Below are positions 49,101 to 59,500 of a DNA stretch of 64,000 nt, in pieces. The notes beneath the pieces are model-generated. The model did not search any database and was not told the DNA's origin. It saw nothing but the letters and a program-made list of their open reading frames with translations. Made by a program: the position numbers and the translations under genes. Position 1 is the first letter of the stretch. Each line of letters begins with the position of its first letter. The stretch comes from Edaphochlamys debaryana (taxonomy: Eukaryota > Chlorophyta > Chlorophyceae > Chlamydomonadales), in the NCBI GenBank assembly GCA_016858145.1, contig JAEHOE010000103.1, positions 62,001 through 126,000 on the forward strand. The letters are read 5' to 3'.

Positions 49101-52100
49101 GTTGCCTGACGCGTAGTTATCATGCACGCGGCTTCCGTTTTCCACCCGAAGGCGCGTGAGGGGCCCCTTGGAGAAGAGCACGCCGCCGCTCCCGCCTTCA
49201 GCAGAATTCCAGGACAGCTCGCTGCTGCCGGTCACGACGAAGCTCTGCACGCTGCCAAAGGCATAGAGAAACCCGCCGCCCCAGCCTGATGTGTTATTTG
49301 TTACCACGCTGCCTGCTTCAATGCTGATATTGGTGGCCGCCTCATTGCAGTACACAACGCCGCCCCACGAGGTGGCCATGTTGCTGGACACGCTGCTGTT
49401 TGCTACGAGGAAGTCTGACAATGACCCATAGACGAAGATGGCACCACCAGAGGCGTCCGACTGGCCGACCGCAGTGTTACCCGCCAGCGTGCTGTTCCCC
49501 ACGATGCTGACCCCACGCAGCGAGCCAAACGTATAAATAACGCTCCCCACGTTGGCCTGATTGGCACTGAGGGTGCTCTTCTCCACGCTGAGCCCCGTCA
49601 GGTTTCCAGCTGCGTAGAGCACGCCGCCGCGGCCCTTTGGTGCTGCCGAGTTGTTGACCACCTGGCTCCCGGCCTCGACCACCACGCCACGAATGCTGCC
49701 GCTGGTGGAAATCACGCCGCCGCTGATGTTGGCGTAATTGAATGAGATCTGAGACCCCCGGGTCACGACGACACCGTCAAGCAGGCTTCCGCCCAGGTTT
49801 AGGACGCCGCCAAACTGAGCTGCATTATCTCTTATGCGGCTGTTCTCGACCCGGATATTGCTGCTCGAGTCTCCTGCGTCAAGCACGCCGCCAGAGTAGC
49901 CCGCCTCGTGGCCCCACACGTCACTGTCCTGGATAAGCAAGTTTGTAAGGGAGCCGACCGCGGCCACGAAGCCGCCAGCGCTTTGGCGGTCGCCAATGGC
50001 GGTGTTGGACCACACACGGGAGTCGCTGATGGTGAGGCCGTCGATGGAGGCCGTTGTGAACAGCACCCCGCCGTACGGAGCACCATTCTCGTACACAGAG
50101 CTGTTGGCAGTTACGCTGAGGCCGGACACGCCGCCCGTCGAGTACAGGACGCCGCCGCTGGCGGCTGCCTTGTTGCCGTACACGCTGGCCGAGTTGCGGA
50201 TGGAGAAGCTGGAGAGGCGGCCCTGGGTATGAAGTGCGCCCCCATAAGGTGCGGAATTATTCCAGAGCGCCGCAGACTCCAGCGTGACATTCCAGGCGTC
50301 TCCTCCCGCGTACAAGGCTCCTCCAGCCCAGGACGCGTAGTTGCTGTCGATGGAGCTCCCCGCACTGATCAGGACGTCAGAAAGGGAGCCCTTGGGCACG
50401 CTGACTGCCCCGCCTGCGCTGCTGCTGGCACCGGTGGCTACGTTGCCCCAGACCCTGCTAGCCCCACTGATGAGGACGTTGGAGAGCGAACCTTCAGCGA
50501 CGTATAGGGCGCCGCCCCACAAGGCCTGATTGTGGTGGATTGAGCTGTTGCCAGTGACCGCAAAGCCCGACAGCTTCCCCGAGACGTAGAGGACGCCGCC
50601 GCTGCCGTTGACGGTGTTGCCGTACAGGTGGGTGCCGCCAGAGATGGTGATGCCGCTGCCTTCGCCAGCGCCGTATAGCACACCTCCGTACTGGGCAGTA
50701 CTGTTCCAGATTTGGCTGCTCGACGTGAGCGTGACGTCTTGTATGCTGCCATAGGCGCAGAAAACGCCGCCAACCAAGCCAGCAAGGTTGCTGCGCACCA
50801 AGCTCCCGCCGCTGATCTCGACGCTCCTTAGGTTGGCGGCCACGTAGACAACCCCGCCAGCGCTCTTGCCGTTACCGCTGGCCGCGTTGCCCCACACAGT
50901 GCTGTTGCTGATGATGCTGAGCCCGGCCAGAGACCCCTTGGCCAGGTAAAGCACTCCGCCCCAAGCCGCCAGGTTCTCCTGCACCGAGCTGTTGCTGATG
51001 CGGACGGCAGACACGTTGCCGTTGGTGTAGAGCACGCCCCCAGCAACCAACGCAGCATTGCCGCCCACACGGCTGCCATTGAGGACGCTGAAGCCCTCGA
51101 CGCTGCCACTAAGGAAGAGCGCGCCGCCGTAATTAGCAGAGCTGCCGCTGACCTCAGCACCTGAGGCGATTGCAACATTGACCGTGCTGCCGGTAACCGC
51201 CGCCACGCCTCCGTTTCCACCCGCTTCGTTGCCGGCAACGAGCGTGCCGCTTTCAGAGATTACCAGCCCATCCAAGCCGCCGTTCACAAACAGCACGCCA
51301 CCATTACTGGTGGCTCGGTTGGCGTAGACGGAGCTGTTGCCCGTAATGCTGACCTCCGACGCGTTGCCGTAAACATAGATCACGGCACCGCTTTTGTTGG
51401 CGGCGTTGCCGTACAGCTTGCTGCCGCCGGCGATGCTGAAACCCGCCAGGCTGCCGGACACCGTTGTAAAGCCACCTCCCGAGGTCACATTGTTTCCCCA
51501 GGCGCTTGACCCGCCAATGACAGAAATGTTGGCGGCAGAACCACTTACGAAGAGCACGCCACCCCAATTGGCTTTGTTGAGGTGGGCGGAGCTGCCTCCG
51601 GCAAAGGCCAGGTTCAGCAGGCTGCCGCCCACACAGAAAACGCCGCCGCGATTGACCGCGGCATTGCTGTGCATCTGGCAGGCCCCGGAGACTTCAAGGC
51701 CCTCCAGATCGCCTAGCACGTGGAGCACTCCGCCGGACGTGGCGAAATTCTCATAAAACACGCTGCCCGTTGTGAAGCTGATGCCAGCGGCAGGGCCCTC
51801 GGACTGAAGCACGCCGCCATTCATTGCTGCGGTGTTGGCCCAGACGCGAGTGCTGTTCCTGAAGCTCACGCCGGCAAGGTAGCCCCAAGTCGCAGCGAAG
51901 CCGCCGTCCCCGCCAGTCAGCTTTCCGTCTGTGTCCGGAACACCCGTGGCCTGGTTACCGTACACCAGACTGGCGTCCGTCACGTCAACATCCGACAGGC
52001 TGTCGCCGCTGAAGATGGCGCCGCCACTGTACGACGCCCGGTTGCCGTAGACGGCGCTGGCGCGAATGGTGACGAGAGAGATGGGCCCGGGCGACGAAAC

Positions 52101-54178
52101 CACACCGCCATAACCCGCATCCTGCTCTAGAAGAACCGCGGCGCCCTCATCAGGCGGCATGAGCGCGGAGTTGTTGGCTACCTTGCTGCCGCCAGAGACC
52201 GTCAGGTTGCGAACGGCGCCGCCAGCGAACAGGGCACCCCCGCTGAGCGCAGTGTTGTGGGAGAGGCTGCTATTGTGGAGGCGCGAGTCCACAAGGCCCC
52301 AGGCGGCCGAGACGGCGCCGCCGGAGCCCAGCGGGGCAGCGTTGCCGTCCAGCGCTGCGTCCGCCAGGTCCAGACCCGACAGCATGCCACCGGTGAGCAG
52401 GAGGGCGCCACCAGAGCCCGACAGGGCCCTGTTGAGGGCGATTGAGCTGCGGCCGCTGAGGCTGAGGCTGGTCTCCGCACCCGACACAAACATGGCGCCG
52501 CCTCCGGCCTCAGCGGTGTTGCTGCTGAGGCGGCTGCCATTCGCCAGGCTGATGCGCACCGCCGCCGCCGCCGCCGGAGCAGCCGCAGACGAGGGTAGCA
52601 CGGCGAAGGCCCCGCCCCATGTGGCGCTGTTGCCGTCTGCCAAGGACGCGTCCAGCTCCAAGAGCACCTGGCGCGAAAGGGCATGCACGGAAGCGCTTCA
52701 GCACGATGGACAGGGCAGACGAAACGTGGTGCTTGGGGAGGTGCCGAACCCATACGGCCGGGTCCAGGGTAAGCTCTCCCCCTTGCCGGCGCCTCACCAG
52801 CTACTCCTTGATAATCGCCCCCAGCTAGCCCGAGCTTGAACCTAGCCCGTCCCACGCCAGGCCCCTACTTCATTCCAGACTGCAGAGCGGCCCGTTTTTA
52901 TAGCCGAAGCGGTGCTGCTTACCTGCCCAAGCGGACCCGCCAGCGCCAGCGCCCCGCCGCAGCCGCCAGCGTTGGCACGGAGGGTCGTGTTGTGCAGAGC
53001 AATATGCACGGACCCGCCCCTTGGCTGGAACAGCACTGCTCCAAAGCCCAGCTTCGTTTGGCCGCCAATGCCAGGCGGTGCCTCGTCTGAGGTAGGGGGC
53101 ATGCCAGTAATGCCAGGCGGTGCCCCGCCGATGCCCCCGCCCACAGAGCACCCGGCTCCAAAGGCCTCCGCAGGGCCCACAACGGTGTTGCCTGAGAACG
53201 AGCTGTCTGTGATGCTGACGTCAAAGGCCGCAGCAGAGCCCGCCGAGTCAGCGGTATTGCCGCCCTCGCTGCTGCCACTGGTGCCCTCAGCGCTGAGCAG
53301 CAGGCAGGCCCAGCCGCTCGCTCCCCGCACGTCGTGGCAGCGCATGCCATGTACGGCAGCCCGCCTGAGGCTGCCCGCCGCACGGACCGCCCCGAAGGCG
53401 CCCGGCGCCTGAGCTGTCAGCCCTGAAAGCGTCACGTTTTGCAGTGACAGCTCTTCGCAGCCCAGGACCTCCAGCAGAGGCCCGGCAGGGCTCAGCGGCA
53501 GGTCTGATATGACCGAGTTCACCAGCCTCAGCCGGGGAAGTCCCACAATGGTGAGGCCCCAGTCCGGGGAGCCCCCGCCGCCGTCACTGCTGCTGTTGGC
53601 AACTGGCTCACGCTGGGAGAGGCGGACGCCTGTGAGATGCGCCGCCGGCCCTCCCCCTCCCCCGCCGCCTCCGCCGCCTGTGCTGCTGCTGTTGAGCCAG
53701 GTATTGAGCTCAGCTCCCAAGCGGACATCCACAGAGCTGTTGAGGCTGCCACCGTCCTCGGCCTCAGACCAGCAAGCGATGCCGAAGGCCGTTGGGGGCC
53801 CGGCAGCCGCTGTGTAGTTAGGGCCCATGCCTCCCCCGGGCTGCCCAGTAACGTTGACACTGCAGCTGACCAGAAGCTGGGAAGCGTCCGCACGGACATG
53901 GACGCTTTGGGCATTCCCTGTGGTCCATCACAAAATGCAGTGTGCCATGTGGGTTGACGCATGTGCCGCAAGATGCGAAGTGCAGGCCCCCTCGACCTTC
54001 CCAAGACCCGGGACAGGGACAGGAGTCTGACTTCACCAACTCACATGCGGCCAGGAAAAGACAGGTAGGCAGTACCCAGCCGCGCAAGCGTGGTTGGAAG
54101 GACGAAGGCCCGTGTCTGTGCTTGGTGGGAACACCGGTGGCAAAACGAGGTACGTACGTACACCTGAGTGGCTCTCAT
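40186..54178 (-). CDS. Giant Pmp-like beta-helix surface protein with Cys-rich and multi-pass membrane C-terminus (~3,820 aa)
   Basis: Exons: start to 54045, 52923-53917, 47271-52667, 45420-47091, 45006-45229, 44573-44857, 43937-44422, 43731-43751, 42722-43537, 42355-42566, 41948-42139, 41780-41819, 41567-41623, 41235-41417, 40186-41034. From 54087 to the stop the sum is 11,472 nt, an exact multiple of three. The ATG is uncertain: an ATG at 54178 with a short intron joins in frame to a hydrophobic GWVLPTCLFLAA signal. The 5.4-kb exon encodes dozens of ~29-residue GG(V/A)xxV...N repeats, like Pmp-type right-handed beta-helix modules. Cys-rich segments follow (CEPCPSETHCPGG, CNRGSYLSPDFSCQPC). 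Then come 8-9 hydrophobic spans, interrupted by a long polar loop (42722-43537), and a ~250-aa cytosolic-type tail. A 21-bp exon gives VLITHMQ, which joins YLIIVTGLNLGWPDV, a motif I associate with algal proteins of this layout. An adhesion or sensing role at the cell surface is inference. Confidence 0.88.
47092..47270 (-). other. Intron conserved between the two giant paralogues
   Basis: Its first ~100 bases on the minus strand (GTATGG, gtcctttgggg, gagcgagggaagaaggcata, gccttgctgttctgcgtgaa) match the intron at 63176 almost base for base. Introns normally diverge quickly, so this marks a recent duplication or gene conversion. Confidence 0.85.
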
Positions 54179-55689
54179 AGGCGGGGTGCTGGCTATCCCC
54201 AGAGCTCAGGCTCCAGGCCCAGGCTCTCCCGCCAGGGCCTTCTTCCCAACCTTCTCCTAAGCTCTATGACGCACGGGAGCGGGACATAATGTTGCCCCGT
54301 CCCCGACGCACCTTCCGGGTGCCGGGATCGTGCACCGGCCTCAGGTGTGCACGCATCGGCACTTAGCCCCTTCCCAGCGGGGTCGCAGCCGCCATATAAG
54401 CAGGCATGACGCCGGAGCTGCTCTTGGGCTCGCGGCACGGCGCTACGCGACTGTCGCATGCGCGAGCAGGCGTGTCCCCAAAACCTAGGTACCTCACCTC
54501 AACAGCCTCTTACCTTCTCATTTGTAGGTAGCAGGGCCGACGCCCCGGTCATGCCCGACTTCCTGGCCCTCAACAAGCATCGTAGCGTCTACGACGGGGT
54601 TCCGTCGTTACCAGGAGCTTCGCGCGACTATAAAGTGCTTAGCCTAGCAATTTGGTAGGTGTGGACGCAACGGCCTCAAGTTCTTCTAAACGAGTCAAAC
54701 GTTTTGCAAGTTCTCCAGCACAACGCTTATTGTTCAGTGTATCTTGCGGCCATATTTAAATGCTCTGAGAGCGTACTATAGACGGGCGCTCTAGGCACGC
54801 CGCGTCGCGAGCGTGCCAATGGCACGAACCCCTTCCCTGCCTTTCTCAACTTACGTCCCCGTCCATGATCGCTCCCGTCCAGCCCTCCCGAGACCCTCCC
54901 AAGACTCACAACGAAGGCGCGGGGCAGTCTCCCGCCCACCCGAAACACGGCCGGCGTTCTGCGGCTGGTGCTGGTACCCTGGATACCCTGGCAAAGCATC
55001 ATGGACAACGACCCTGTACTGCCTCAGGCGGCTTGCGCACCCCACCTTTCTTCTGGGATGGGAGAGGGGTGCGTGAACAACGGTGGCGAAGACGCCTGGG
55101 GGCCGTGATATGGTGTGGGACTGCGACGCAGTCTGGGCGAGTTCGTGTCTGTCTTCGCATTGAGTATCCTACCCGGCTGAAGTCTACCGCACAACTGACC
55201 TGCTGACTTTGCTACTGTATATATAGTATTCCAAGAAGCACCCGGACTTCCGCAGGGCAGGTGGCCAAAGTCGGCCTCGCGCCAGTCGAACCCGAGGGAG
55301 CTCTGCCTAGCATACGTGTGATAGTTGCCTTGAATTGACGTTTGGAAGCGCACGAGAGCGGGGTACCCGCGAGGAGTGACCATGCTCTGGTGCGCGCTAC
55401 TTCGCGGGCCAATTGGGCAGCTCACGTCGGGCACAACAAGCGTGTGGATACCTGCCAGACTGTAGCAGCAATGAGGTAGGCACGGTAGCATGGTTGCAGG
55501 GTAGCGCATCTGTCGCGCGAGTGGCTCTCCGAGGAGCCCCGAACGCAACGCCAGGTAGAGAAATGTAGCGCGGTTGTTCTCTTAGAGTTCTCAGCAAGCT
55601 CCGTCCGCTGGGCAGTTGGAGGGTGTTGCACCCGTGCGCGCACTGGGCCCCCTGCGCGAGACGGGGGTCCCTCCCAGGGACACGTGTGG

Positions 55690-55958
55690 CGCCAAGGCAG
55701 GATGATGTCGTTAGGGGCGATTCTGGTTAGGAAGCCTTACCGTAGGTCCACGGGGAAGGTGTACATCTGGGCGTGGAGGGTTGACGTGGGGTCGGGATTC
55801 CGGGGAAGACGTGTCACCAGCAGTCCAGGGTCTGGATGGGGGCGGGGCACCTAGGGATTTGAGCCAGTGGAAGGATCCGAGCGACCACGTACCAAGGGCC
55901 AAGGCAGGTTTATGCCGTTGTCGTTGACTCCGGATAGAAAGCGTTACCGTAGGTCCAT
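55690..55958. repeat. Degenerate ~60-bp direct repeat
   Basis: 55690-55751 and 55898-55958 share ccaaggcagg, then gtcgtt, then ttaccgtaggtcca in the same order and orientation, with mismatches between. They lie in the shared promoter region. Confidence 0.6.
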
Positions 55959-56307
55959 CCCTCAGGCCTCAGGACACGGCGTGCGCGGGGTGGGGCTAGG
56001 GGTACTAAGATGGGGCCCCCGCGCGCGTGCCCCGCCCTGCCCCACCCCTACCTCACGTCCCCCAACCAAACACTAGCAGTGCCAGACGAGACGTGGGCGG
56101 GCATGCTTGGATGTGCACGCACCCGCTCAAGCGCTTATGAAGGCCGAGCTCAAGGCAGGCTCAAGTTCCGATGTATGGTCACCCAAACCCGCCGGGGGAT
56201 TGCGCCGGGCGTTTCCATGCGCCAGCTTTGCGCCTGGCAGGCTCCAGCCTTTAGGCCGGGATGAACCTGGCTAGTCCTCTTGACTTGATCTACCGTGACA
56301 GGGTTGA

Positions 56308-56398
56308 GACAGAGACCATACTCCAATAATGTGGGAGTTCACGGCCCATGACCATACTCCAATGTGGGAGTTCACGGCCCATGCGGGAGTTCACGGCC
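56308..56398. repeat. Tandem gggagttcacggcc repeat, 3 copies
   Basis: Three copies of gggagttcacggcc occur in a row. The first two are preceded by ccatactccaat(aat)gtg. The cluster ends ~185 bases upstream of the right-hand paralogue's ATG, a position where it could bind a regulator (inference). Confidence 0.8.
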
Positions 56399-56581
56399 TT
56401 GTCCGTGTAATAACAACACGGCATCGGGTTGAGGCTTGCTCCATCCCATGGATGAACCGCCGTTCTGGCGGTTGCCAGCCCATCCAGACGTGGCACACGA
56501 AGCACGCACCGCCCTCGAGGAAAGATAACGTTTATTTATACGCTCTGTGCCCGACGATGCGGACTCGCATCTCAGCGCGCC

Positions 56582-59500
56582 ATGTCTTATCTCACAAGCA
56601 ACCCTCCCCTACCTACCTGTTGCCCCAGGTTGTGGAGGGAATGGCGGTTCTCCCTGGTATCCCTGCTCTTCCTCATTCAACTCCAATGCCTTCATGCGTC
56701 GGGTGAGTTGCCGCCTGCGCAGTGCTTGACAACCCCGTGCGGATTCTTGCCATTGGATTGGTCTTGGCGGCAGAATTGCCTGCTGTTTGCCCATGCTACT
56801 CGCTTCACAAGTCGGACACGGTCAAACCGCGCGCCCGTCACAGCTCCACTTGAAACGCCTTGCGTTGCAGATCCTGACAGGGCGCTGCAAGCACTGGTCA
56901 GCTGCCGACTAAACCTCATCGGAGCCACTGGCCTAAACATAACAGCAGCGATAGCAGGGCAACTGTCTGCTTTCAGCCTTGCTTGCTGGGCAGAGGGCGG
57001 CGGCTCCCCAAATACCGCTATCGATGTCCGTTTGGGAGCTGGGTTTAACGCCTGGCTCAACAGCAGCAGCACAGGCGGCGGAGGCGGCGGGGGAGGGGGA
57101 GGGGCGGCGGCGCAGCTCTCAGGCGTCCGCCTCTCCCGGCGTGAATCAGTTGCCAACAGCAGCAGTGACGGCGGCGGGGGCTCCCCGGACTGGGGCCTCA
57201 CCATTGTGGGTGTTCCCCGGCTGAGGCTGGTGAACTCGGTCATATCAGACCTGCCGCTGAGCCCTGCCGGGCCTCTGCTGGAGGTCCTGGGATGTGACGA
57301 GCTGTCACTGCAAAACGTGGTGCTGTCGCGGCTGGTAGCTCGGCCGCCGTGGGGCGCCTTCGGGGCGGTCCGTGTGGCGGGCAGCCTCAGGCGGGCTGCC
57401 GTACAGGGCATGCGCTGCCATGACGTGTGGGGAGCGAGGGGCTGGGCCTGCCTGCTGCTCAGCGCTGACAGCGCCAGCAGGGCGGCTGACGGCGTGACAA
57501 ACACGGTCGAAGTCAACATCACGGAAAGCGTCTTTGAGGACAATGCAGCGTCCGGGGCCGCTGGCGTGTACGGCGTTTCCTGCCCTCTGAGTGATGACGC
57601 TTTCGGAAGCGGCGTGGAAACTGGTCAGCAGCAGCAGCCAGACGGCTTTGGGGCAGTGGCCGTGCAAGCTCTGCCGGGCGCGGCAGGCGGGTCCGCCGCT
57701 GCGGAGTCCGCTGATGACAGCCTGAATGGTATTGAGCTGACGGTGTTAGTGAGCAGGTCGGCCTTCCGACGCAACAGCGGATTTTGTGGTGGCGCGCTGG
57801 CGCTGTCAGGCCCTTTGCTCAAGGTGAGCTGAGCGAGGTAGCTAGTAGTGCCCGCTTTATAAAGCAGAGCACATAGCCGGCAGGATGAGGCGGCCTCAAA
57901 AATGCAAGGTCAGCTGGATGTCGGCTGGATGTCAGCTGGATGTCCATGAGTGGATGCCCATTAGTTTGCGCGCAGGTCTTCCGAAGACCGAGCGGCCGAG
58001 TCGGCCTACTGCCTTTTGACCTGCCCCGCTGCTCCTTCCACCCCCACAGACACGGCTGGTGCTCAACGTGTCAACCCTGGACGGCAACTTTGCGACATGG
58101 GGCGGCGCGGCTGCTCTGGTGCCCACGGCCAGCTCTCCTGCAACGACAGCGGCGACAAGTGCGGCCCTGAGCCTTGCGGGCGGCAGTACGCTCGCCAGCA
58201 ACATGGTGTCGCTTGGCGGCGGTGCAGTGCTTGTGTCCAACGTCGTCAACGTCCGCCTCAGCATCAGCGCAGGAAGCGCAGTGACAGACAACTCTGCCTG
58301 GAGTGGCGATGGGGGCGCATTCCTGCTCTCGGGCAGTGTCCTGTCGGGTTTGCATCTCGTGGACTCCAGTGTCAGCGGCAACTCCGCCCCTGCGGGCTAT
58401 GGAGGCGCCCTGTACGCAGCATGGGGCCTTATGGATGCTCTTGTTCACAACAGCAGCGTCTCAAGCAACGCCGCAAAAGCCGGCGGCGCCTTTTATACTG
58501 GCGGTCCGCTGCGGAACATGACCATCAGTGCCAGCGGCTGTCAATCTAACTCAGCGTCCGAGGATGGCGGTGGAGCATTCTACGTTTTGGAATCTCTGGA
58601 AGGTCTGAGCATTCTTGATGGCAGCGAGCTGCGGAACAACACGGTGAGCAGCAGCAGCGGCACTGGTGGCGTGATTCACGTCAGCGGCAGCGCCATGAAC
58701 CTCAGCATTGCCGGAAACAGCCGCATTCACGGGAACTCTGCGTACAATGGCGGCTGCATATATGTTGGCGGCCCCCTCGACAGCCTTCGCATCAACGCAG
58801 GCCATTTGGTGAGCAATGAGGCAGCTTATGGCGGCTGCCTGAACGTTGAGGGGGACATTTCAAGGTTTCGTGTGGAGAACGGCAGCAGTATCAGCGAGAA
58901 CTACGCACAACTCCTTGGTGGTGCAATCAAGGCGGGGGGCAACGTCTCTGCGGTCAGCATTCTGAACAGCTCTGTCCAGCAGAACAGCGCCCAGACAGGC
59001 GGTTTTTCCTACCTGGCTCATGGCTCCCTGACCGACGTTGTGATCAGCAATGGAAGCATTCTCGCTAACAACCTTGTTCTGAGCGCGGGCAAGTGGAGCA
59101 ATGGCGGCGTATTCTACGTTGGCGCTGACCTGGTGAACCTTGAGATCAGCGGCGGTTGCTCCATCTACGGGAACTCGGCCAGTAATGCTGGGGGATTTTA
59201 ATTCGTCTTGGGCAGCAGCGACAACATCACCATCACGTCAGGCAGCCGCATCTACAGCAACCATGCCACGGACGAGGGGGCAGTTATGTGCCTTATAGAT
59301 TCCGTCCATGGCTTGACTATCTCCGGTGCAGCCCAAATATATCAGAACGAAGCATGGCAACGAAATAGTAGCGGAGGCGTCATATCTGTCCACAAACGCT
59401 TGACTGGTGTCAGCATCACTGAGAACAGCTCTGTCTACAACAACACGGCCGGTTTTGGTGAGCGGGGCAGGGCAGGGGCAGGGGCAGGGGCAGGGGCAGG

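Larger units (their letters stand above)
54179..56581. promoter_or_regulatory. 2.4-kb head-to-head intergenic region of the giant paralogues
   Basis: Divergent promoter region. TATA-like stretches occur at 54393-54399 (catataa) and at about 56531-56540 (tttatttata), ~45 bases upstream of the right-hand ATG. Another AT-rich run, tatatatag, lies near 55218. A 174-codon minus frame (55024-55548) has no domain or splice support. Confidence 0.45.

Noticed and set aside
55024..55548. 174-codon minus-strand ORF in the head-to-head spacer
   Set aside because: No start context, splice, domain or repeat support. It is likely a chance open frame in GC-rich DNA.
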